This document shows positions 56,617-64,000 of a DNA stretch of 64,000 bases, in pieces. The notes beneath the pieces are model-generated. The model saw only the letters and a program-made list of their open reading frames with translations, did no database searches and was not told the DNA's origin. Source of the DNA: Macrostomum hystrix. Taxonomy: Eukaryota > Platyhelminthes > Macrostomidae. The DNA is taken from the NCBI GenBank assembly GCA_950097015.1, contig CATNEN010000024.1, forward strand, positions 1,548,501 through 1,612,500. Reading direction: 5' to 3'. Numbering within the stretch: position 1 is the stretch's first letter; the number at the start of each line of letters is the position of its first letter. A program made the translations under genes and the position numbers.

Positions 56617-57488
56617 ATTGCTTTTTCCCTTTTCCAAGGTCTCACCTAGTATTTTAACCGCAGCAAAAGCCTCACTTATGTATCATAATGAAGCTAGCAA
56701 CCGTCGTCATGGTAATGCGAGTAAACAAAGCTACACAATAGCTAGCTGCCTTGTCACCGCGGGTCGGGGCATCTGGGTCTCGCTGAGTGCGCTCAGTGCG
56801 GCAGTTGCATACGAGATTTAACGTCTGCTGCCCACTTGGAAGCAATTCAAGCGAACAATGTCTTTAACAGCCAAGAGAGCCAACATAGCCTAAGCAAAGC
56901 TTTTCTTGTGAGCTGAGTTCTAGCTCTGTGAAATGCTAAATAGTTTTCGTCAGGTTCTCGGTAAGCAGCTGCTAGAAGAAGACGACACGCTTGGGAAACT
57001 GCCTTCTTGTTTTTTCTGAGCATCCGAAGACAATGGGAAACTTTTGACTGATGGGTTGAAGGAGCCTTAAAAAATAGAGGTTCTCCTGTGCCTTCTCCAC
57101 CAGTTTTACCCAGAAATGAATCGCCGACAAACAGGGAAGATCACTAGAGGGATGCCACTAGTCTATGACGTTGCAACTAAACAGGCCTTCTAAATAGGCA
57201 CCGTATGCTGTAAACTATCAGGTAGAGTCCCGCTGCGCTTGTTCCAACAGGTGCGACAGAGCTTTTACTTGACCATGAATTGAAGCCAATCGATATGAGG
57301 CCCATATAATTTTAAAATAAAGCTATACAGAAAGTTATGTTCTGTGAAGATTAATTAAAATATAGTAAACGAAGCTTCTAAAGTTTTCAGAAAAAGTCTG
57401 TATATTAAGATCCGATCCTCTGGACTACCACTGGCTTGATCAAGGCTCAGCAGTCAGCCACAGTTCATTAAAGACAACAGCTTAATCG
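56617..57488. other. Intergenic between glycine-rich copies 1 and 2
   Basis: No exon, tandem repeat or clear promoter motif recognised. Confidence 0.4.
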
Positions 57489-59008
57489 TCAGTCGACCGT
57501 CGTGCGAGTCAACGTTTCCGCCAGATGTACCAGCGCACCAGCGAGCCCGGAGCAGAAGGAACCCCCGCCGCCACCCGCCTGGGGAGACCAGCTTCCAGCG
57601 CCGCCACCGCTGAAGCCTCCGCCTCCGCCGGCTGCTCCGCTTTGGTGGCTGCCACCGCCGCCTCCGCCGAAGCCACCGACGGCGCCTTCGTTGCCGTGTC
57701 CGGCGACACCGCCGACCCAGCCCTGGACGAGGCTGCCGCCGCGATCTCCGTAGCATGTGCTGGCCCTGGAAACGGCAGCTCCCAGCCAGCCAGCTCCGAG
57801 GCCGCCTTTGAAGGAGCTGGTCGAGGGTCCGTAGCTTCCGGGCTGACCGTTTGCTCCGCCAAATCCAACGAAGGAGGCCGTGCCGACGGTGTCCGTGCCG
57901 TTCACTCCGGCTGATCCGTTCACGCCTGCATTAAAAAGAAATATATAAATCTTTAATTTCAAATTTTAACTTCTTTAATAAGTAACCTGTCGAAGGCTGT
58001 ATATACTAAAAAACAAGTGAATGACAGAGTAGGGAATAAGTTAATAACCGTTGTATCCAATAGACCCGCCACCGCCACCACCAGCAGCCAGGTACAGCAG
58101 GTTGTCCGAGCTTCGGTACACAAAGGTGCCGCCGCCACCACCAGAGGCGGCAGTTTTCAACGTCTCGCTAGCGTCACCGCCCCGCTGGCCGATGACGATG
58201 CTGATCTGTGATTCAGCCGTCAGGTTGAAGTTTCCTCCGATGTACGCACCGAATCCGCCAGTGTAGACAGGGCTGAAGGCTGGGCTGGTGCTGCCGCCTC
58301 GAGCACCGAACGCCTCCATGCGGTAGCAGCCGGTCTGGTTCACCAGCATGTTGAGCACACTGCCACTTCTGCTTGTGCCTGAGCCTGGAAAAAGTTTTTT
58401 ATAGAATCTCATGAAAAAGTTGTGGAAACTGATTTTTAGTAAGTCAGTGTTAAAGCTTCGAGGTCACTGTCCATTTTTAAACCAAAAATTCACATAGTCA
58501 CACAGCCTCACTATTGAACGCAGTCGTAAGACGCGAAGCCGCAGCGACCCGACTGTCAAACTCGGTGGCACGCAGCAGCCGCTGCGTCTGATTGACTGTG
58601 AAGTGTCGGTCTTGCCAGCAGCTCTCGGTAGCAGTGGCTGCAGGCGTCAGTCGAAGCAGCTTGCAGATGCCGCTGATCATGTCGTGAGCCAGGACGTCGC
58701 AGCACGAGGAGCAGTCGACGCCGCAGCAGCTCAGGATGCAGTCGGCCTCGGACCAGACGCCGATTAGTTCGGCCAGCTGGCTGCAGCTGGAGTCGCTCAG
58801 GCTGATTTGTGAGGCTGATCGAAATGTGGCGCGGCAGTCGGACTGAGAGGTCAATGGTTCGATTTTCTCCAAAATGTGCAGGACTGAAATGAAATAGGGC
58901 AAGAACTCAAACATTTTCAAGTGAATAAACAAAATTAAAAAATTAGACAAGCTTTACACTCCAGCGCATACCAAAGGCAAGCAATACTTTGAACTCCAAA
59001 ATCTTCAT
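57489..59008 (-). CDS. Secreted Cys-rich plus glycine-rich protein, copy 1
   Basis: Minus-strand exons 59008-58972, 58883-58512, 58384-58049 and 57925-57489, all GT-AG and phase 1; 1182 nt, 393 residues. Exon 1 gives a signal peptide start (MKILEFKVLLAF). Exon 2 (372 nt) is Cys-rich (EADCILSCCGVDCSSCC...GICKLLRL) and at best a very distant relative of exon 2 in copy 2. Exons 3 and 4 are close copies of the copy 2 glycine-rich exons. After GGSFCSG the frame shifts: the present frame ends AGALVHLAETLTRTTVD, while the alternative frame carries a sequence resembling copy 2 (TSGGN...DGRL). The protein is therefore complete but with a changed C-terminus, or is starting to decay. The exon 2 donor a|gtgagg is inferred from phase and sequence. 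Confidence 0.75.
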
Positions 59009-59600
59009 GACAAAATGTAACAAACTCGTTGATTCCGCAATTTTTTTAACCCAAGCCGGCAAAACCGTCTGCTTTTACGAGCGTAAAGAAACCAGCAAAA
59101 CAGAAGCCTGAGCAGAAAGCCGCAGCTGCTTCAGCACAAAACTGAAAACTAGCCATCGAACCCGAGTCTATTCCAGACAGCAAACAGAGAGCAAAAACGT
59201 TTCACTGTGTCCTGACTTCTTCGTATTGCTGTCTAGAAAGTACTTTATGGTGGCAGTTTTCGCCAAGACCCATTGAATAGCCTCATGGCGCTCCGGAGGT
59301 CTGTCTATGGGGAGTCTGTGGCATCTTTGTTCCGCTGCGCTGCTGAGCCAGATGAGCCAGGTGGCAGCTGAAGTCATTTCCATTGTTTCCAGTGACTGCC
59401 CCAGCTATTGTTTGCTAATTGCTTCTCAGCTCTTCTTCAAGCTTTCCTTGTCAGGTGCCCCAACTCAACACGTGCGCATCCGATCCGACACTTAAGCCTG
59501 CATGCCTGCCTGCACAGGCTCAACGATCGATGATGGAAGGCCAGGTAAGGAGCTCAAGACTTGGCTGTCTGACAATGACAAAACTCAATGTGGGCTAAAT
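59009..59600. other. Upstream flank of copy 1, no gene seen
   Basis: No exon or recognised promoter element. Open frames are short. Confidence 0.4.
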
Positions 59601-59602
59601 AC

Positions 59603-60380
59603 TGGATTTGCCACAGCTGTGGCTGTGACTGTGGCTTTGGCTGTGGCTGTGGCTGTGGCTGTGGCTATGGCTATATGGCTGTGGCTATGGCTGTGGCTGT
59701 GGCTGTGGCTGTGGCTGTGGCTGTGGCTGTGGCTATGGCTGTGGCTGTGGCTGTGGCTATGGCTGTGGCTGTGGCTGTGGCTATGGCTGTGGCTGTGGCT
59801 GTGGCTATGGCTGTGGCTATGGCTGTGGCTGTGGCTATGGCTGTGGCTGTGGCTGTGGCTGTGGCTGGGGCTATGGCTGTGGCTGTGGCTGTGGCTGTGG
59901 CTGTCTGTTTCTGTGGCTGTGGCTGTGGCTGTGTCTGTTTCTGTGGCTGTGGCTGTGGCTGTGGCTGTGGCTGTGGCTGTGGCTGTGGCTGTGGCTGTGG
60001 CTGTGGCTGTGGCTGTGGCTGTGGCTGTGGCTATGGCTGTGGCTATGGCTGTGGCTATGGCTATGGCTGTGGCTGTGGCTGTGGCTATGGCTGTGGCTGT
60101 GGCTGTGGCTATGGCTGTGGCTATGGCTGTGGCTATGGCTGTGGCTGTAGCTGTGGCTATGGCTGTGGCTGTGGCTGTGGCTATGGCTGTGGCTGTGGCT
60201 GTGGCTGTGGCTGTGGCTGTGGCTGTGGCTATGGCTGTGGCTATGGCTGTGGCTGTGGCTATGGCTGTGGCTGTGGCTGTGGCTGTGTCTGTTTCTGTGG
60301 CTGTGGCTGTGGCTGTATCTGTTTCTGTGGCTGTGGCTGTGGCTGTGGCTGTGGCTGTGGCTGTGGCTGTGGCTGTGGCT
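59603..60380. repeat. Hexanucleotide microsatellite (GGCTGT)n
   Basis: About 780 bp of ggctgt with ggctat and tctgtt variants. It reads as alternating LWLWLW or VAVAVA on the plus strand and HSHSHS on the minus strand. Those frames are artefacts of the 6-bp unit. Confidence 0.97.
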
Positions 60381-60382
60381 AA

Positions 60383-61170
60383 ACAAAGCTATCTATCACG
60401 CTATACTACGCCGTAACCATCTAAAACGTGTCTGCCTGTCAATCTGGTATTACAGTCTACCGCCTGATCCCTGAACTGATATTTGCATATTCTATATCTG
60501 CTTTCTCGAAAAGTTCCTTGTTAGACTACTGTGAGTAGAAATAAAGATGATGCATTGCAAATAGTCCATGAAACATAAAATAAACGAAAATCAAATCGTA
60601 AGTACAACCTCCATAGCCTGATGCACGTTGCCAGTAAATGAATTAAATAGCAAACTTTTTATCATAGTTTCATCACAAACCATGATTTCACACGTAGGCT
60701 TTCGTTAATTAAAGCGATGAAATAACAGGTTTAAACTTACAAGCATATGTTAAAGTACGCATGTTCGCTCGTTCTTGTGAAAGAATCGAAGAGCAAAACA
60801 TGAAAAAACACAAATAAAAAACTTGTTTTCGCAGAAAGTTTTTTAGATTGGAGTAAAATTGAGAGTTATATTACCACTTTTTACTCTTTTTTTCTAACTC
60901 GGTCTCAGCCTTAGAATCCGCAGGTACAATTGCTACCTGGTTGTCAAGGCTTGTCAGGAAGCAAGGAGAAGGCGACAGGAAATTCCCGCACAACTGAATC
61001 GCTGGCAGGTGCGAGACAGAAACAATGAGCGGGAGCAAGCTATGATGAAAGAAGAGAGACATAGCGAGTGCATTATTGACGCAGACAACTTGTTTCCTGT
61101 TGTGCTCATGCAATGTCCCATGCAAGCCAGAAAGCACTAACAGAGGCTCTGGACAGGCTCTTCAAACTTG
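60383..61170. other. Non-coding, no gene seen
   Basis: AT-rich spacer after the microsatellite with no recognised exon. Confidence 0.4.
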
Positions 61171-61174
61171 GCTT

Positions 61175-61183
61175 CCGGAAGTG
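61175..61183 (+). promoter_or_regulatory. ETS-type site in a GC-rich upstream block
   Basis: ccggaagtg at the start of a GC-richer segment (61170-61400), about 590 bp before the ATG of the last gene. A possible distal element; no more can be said. Confidence 0.3.
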
Positions 61184-61684
61184 TCCCGTTTTCCCATCGC
61201 CCACCAACTCGCGTTAGGCGCGCTAGCCCGCGGAGCCTATAGCGACGTCCAGCAATGCGCTCCAGCAATGCGCCAATTCAGCGCTAGAGAGTGGAGTGGG
61301 TGGAGGGGCCGGCCTGAATTATTCCCTGCTGCGACGGAAGCAGCAAGGCGCGGCAGCTTGGACGGGATGGCAAGAACCGAGAGAGGATGAAGAGAGAGAG
61401 GGACCTGAGTGGGCGATTACCAACCAGTCAAGACAATGGGGAAAGCTGGGGCTGAGGTGAGAAGAGTTGCTCATGGGTAGGCAAGAAGATGTCAAGCCAG
61501 TACTCCATGAAATTCTGGGGACCGCCGTCTGTGTCTAATGAGGCTGCAGCGGTTGTCCAGCCTCCCCTCAGTCTCACTGGTATCGTCTATTCACCAGCAG
61601 GAACCACTCCTCTTTGTCTGGAAGTCCCCCAGCATTCACAATTGATTTTGCCTCCCCGTGTCGCACTCTGCGGCCGTAGCGTCT

Positions 61685-61692
61685 TATAAAAG
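61685..61692 (+). promoter_or_regulatory. TATA box of the 390-residue gene
   Basis: tataaaag, with transcription start expected near 61715, about 50 bp before the ATG at 61766. The frame upstream of that ATG begins only with a GTG, so TATA position and first ATG agree. Confidence 0.5.
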
Positions 61693-61765
61693 CGGCATCT
61701 CCAGGGGCTCCGACGGAACAGACGGGTCGGCTGACGGACCCCGCTTGCATCTCTTCCGTCTTCGA

Positions 61766-62938
61766 ATGTTGCGATCTGCAGGGGGAGGCAGTGGCAGTGG
61801 CGGCTGCGGTGGTGGCAGCTTCCATCAGCAGCAGGTTCTGCGTCACTATACTCAGCAGCCGCCGCAGCCGCCAAGACCGCAGAGCTATCGCGAGCAGAAG
61901 GCCGAGAAGAGCAACCGGTACGAGGGCCGGCGCCTGGAGACGCGGCTCAAAGTGATGGAGAAGGAGCGGGAGCACAAGCGCCACGTTGGCTCGGTGGAGA
62001 AGCACTCGGTGCTTCGCCAGGTGGAAGAGATCCACCGCACCACCGGCTACAGCCCGCTGGGAGTCCGGCCCGACCGCGGCGACCAGGCGCTGCGGGAGTC
62101 CGCCTACTTCACCACCGGCCGGAAGCTGAGCGAGAAGGCTCTCAGCCGCTGGAAAATGCACGAGGCCCTCGCCGAGCGGGAGTTGCGCCTCACCGGCGCG
62201 GAGGTCCGTCGACGCCAGGATCAGCAGGAGGCGCTCAACCGGCTGCTGCTCGATCTGGGCGTCATAGAGCGCCGCAGGCCGACACAGGCCAGCTTTTCGT
62301 TCGTACCCGCTGGCGCTTCCTCCAGACGTCGCCACAGCAGGTCTCAGTCGACTCCTCCAGTAGTTGTCAACGACAGCGGAGGCGGAAACGGCGGAGGCAA
62401 CGTCGGCTGGAAAGCCCGAGCGGCTGCCAGAGCGGAAGCGGTGGCCGCCTCGGCTGCGGCTGCGGCGGACGGGCTCAGCAACAGTCGGCTGGCGCGGGCG
62501 GACGCGGTGGCAGCACTGAGCCGCCAGGCGGACCGACAGAGCCGGATGTTCAATGAGCGCGGCGAGCTGGTGCGCAAGGCCACCATCGGCGCTGCCCGCA
62601 GTGCCTCCGCCTCGGCCGCCCCGCCGTCTGACGCTAGAAAAATGGAGAAGAGCCGGGAGGAAGACGGCGCGGAAGAAGAAGCGGAAGAAGAAATCAGCGA
62701 GGGTGCGGATGACGATGCGGAGGACGGCGATGCGATGGGTCCGCAGTGGATGCGCCAGTTGAAGTGCGAGGCGCCGCCGGGGCTGAATGAGCCGAAGCGG
62801 CGGGCCACCAGGGTCCAGCTGACCGTGTCCCGGACCAGCCTCAAGCAGCAGCTGAAGGACATGCTGGACAGTCAGGGTCGGCGCGGTGCACTCAGACTGC
62901 CCACAATGCGAGTGGTTCGCAGATCAGCCACCGAGTAG
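61766..62938 (+). CDS. Unrecognised charged protein, 390 residues
   Basis: Single GC-rich coding exon. I start at the first ATG (61766); the in-frame extension to 61658 begins with GTG and spans a TATA box. I do not recognise the family. Residues about 5-20 are Gly/Ser-rich. About 43-75 is a highly charged, coiled-coil-like helix (KAEKSNRYEGRRLETRLKV). Residues about 100-165 contain RESAYFTTGRKLSEKALS and a second Arg/Glu-rich helix. The middle is Ala/Arg-rich. About 295-325 is an acidic run (EEDGAEEEAEEEISEG) and the end is basic (MRVVRRSATE). There is no signal peptide, membrane segment or enzyme motif; nuclear or cytoskeletal/ciliary roles are possible but unsupported. AATAAA at 63179 follows the stop by 240 bp. 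Confidence 0.75.
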   Translation: MLRSAGGGSGSGGCGGGSFHQQQVLRHYTQQPPQPPRPQSYREQKAEKSNRYEGRRLETRLKVMEKEREHKRHVGSVEKHSVLRQVEEIHRTTGYSPLGVRPDRGDQALRESAYFTTGRKLSEKALSRWKMHEALAERELRLTGAEVRRRQDQQEALNRLLLDLGVIERRRPTQASFSFVPAGASSRRRHSRSQSTPPVVVNDSGGGNGGGNVGWKARAAARAEAVAASAAAAADGLSNSRLARADAVAALSRQADRQSRMFNERGELVRKATIGAARSASASAAPPSDARKMEKSREEDGAEEEAEEEISEGADDDAEDGDAMGPQWMRQLKCEAPPGLNEPKRRATRVQLTVSRTSLKQQLKDMLDSQGRRGALRLPTMRVVRRSATE

Positions 62939-63178
62939 CCGCAGATCTTTGTTCGGGCCAGCCAATCACGTTAATCTGGCTCCCATCTTACTGTTTTTGA
63001 CTATCAAGCTGCACACTGTGTGCACTGACCTTCCACTTGACTTGCCAATCAGCTAGACAGTGTCAATGGCGTTCCTCTGTGCCTGTTGTAACATTGTCAC
63101 ATTGTCATTCCATAGTCCTCCCTCAAACACAGCTTGCTCAGTTACCCCGAGACTAGGCTTTTGTGACAGATTGTGTGC

Positions 63179-63184
63179 AAATAA
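63179..63184 (+). terminator. Poly(A) signal AATAAA of the 390-residue gene
   Basis: AATAAA 240 bp downstream of the stop codon, followed by a TTTT-containing stretch; the only clear signal near the gene end. Confidence 0.6.
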
Positions 63185-64000
63185 ATCCCCTTTTAGTTCT
63201 GTTCAACTTTTCCTGCAGTCCCGGTAACCATGGAAACGGGCATTATTAGCTCAGCAAGCCGATACTGTTGCAGGTGCAAAGTTAATAAATTGTTTTTGTT
63301 GCAATCTTTGCTTTGTACTACGCCGAAATCCTTACTTACATCAAACAGAGCCTATACCTGTTGCACCTGGTCAAGCTGCAACTTGATTTGATTGCTCCAA
63401 ATCAGTGGCTCTTAGCCCTGCTTATGCTTTATCGATTCCCCCCCTAAGTTTTTTTACCTAATTAGGAGAACGAGCTCTTAAAACTTAAGAAAGTTGTTCC
63501 CTGCTTAAATCGATTATTATTACCTGCCAGAGTAGAAAAGCTTTGTCAATAATAATGTTTTACTTTACAAGTACAAGGGCCAAATCTGTAAAGTGAGATA
63601 GATTCGTAGGATCTGACATGATTTGCCGAGTCTGATTTGTTTCATCCCTGAAAATAGAAACTATAGGGAGGAATAGGTCTTTCTACTGTTAGAAGCGAGT
63701 ACTAAGTCATTTTTATAATGGAAATAAAATTATTTGAAACTTTCTAGACGGCAAACAAATAAAATTGTTAGACGCCTACTTTGTATTTGCGCACAAACGA
63801 ATGTCTATAAAATTGACTGCCCTAAACTAGTATTTGTCAGGTGTCAAAAACAGCGTTGCATGATGGCATTTTGCACTTGTCAATTAAACAATTAAGCATC
63901 AACACTTCACGCTATAAATAAAATGCAAGTTTGATAAGCGACTGGCAATTTATTACCGCTCAGAGAAAGAGCAAATTATCCTCCAGACTGGAAAATTATC
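63185..64000. other. Non-coding, no gene seen
   Basis: AT-rich sequence to the window edge; no exon, repeat or RNA gene recognised. Confidence 0.4.

Noticed and set aside
59502-60416. Open frames with LWLW, VAVA or HSHS runs
   Set aside because: Hexanucleotide microsatellite artefacts.
61658-61765. 36-residue N-terminal extension of the 390-residue protein
   Set aside because: It would start at GTG and spans the TATA box; the first ATG at 61766 fits better.

Overview
This is animal (bilaterian) nuclear DNA. Genes have GT-AG introns, including very short exons; coding exons are GC-rich and lie in AT-rich, repeat-filled DNA. There are animal-type retroposons (a LINE, a mariner relative, tRNA-derived SINEs). 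The gene set fits a lophotrochozoan, possibly a flatworm or mollusc, but no single feature fixes the species. No prokaryotic operon, CRISPR array or phage is present.

Layout, left to right. A FLYWCH-type zinc-finger, polyglutamine-containing putative regulator is at 489-2249 (+). A complete five-exon malic enzyme is at 5116-11569 (-); its last two introns are almost entirely minisatellites of 28-bp and 35-bp units. Next is a 5'-truncated LINE reverse transcriptase (12453-14470) and a dead mariner (about 14603-15414). From 15.4 to 20.6 kb there are no genes, but three large tandem arrays. A sigma-1-receptor/ERG2-like gene (20988-21674, +) ends inside a 33-36-bp array whose unit contains the gene's own stop codon. 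A small unrecognised gene lies at 23137-23508 (-). From 24 to 35.5 kb the window is non-coding: SINEs, candidate promoters and four more arrays. An 18-exon copine follows (35709-45249, +); its reading frame closes exactly at 560 residues. Then come a four-EF-hand calmodulin-like gene (46610-47549, -) and a two-repeat DM9 lectin-like gene (49433-49975, +). A tandem cluster of three secreted glycine-rich proteins occupies 51.4-59.0 kb (-): one decayed copy and two with open reading frames. The last gene (61766-62938, +) encodes a 390-residue charged protein that I do not recognise; it has a TATA box and a poly(A) signal.

The genes do not form an operon or a single pathway. They are separate housekeeping, signalling and secreted-protein loci. 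Three themes stand out. First, minisatellites make up roughly a fifth of the window (my estimate from array lengths) and repeatedly sit in introns or at a gene end. Second, the glycine-rich cluster is built of symmetric phase-1 exons and shows exon swapping, gene conversion and pseudogene formation. Third, several dispersed SINE-like families are visible in multiple copies. I found no convincing new biological system. The best leads are the glycine-rich cluster, the copine with a degenerate first C2 domain, the stop-codon minisatellite of the sigma receptor gene, and the two orphan genes.
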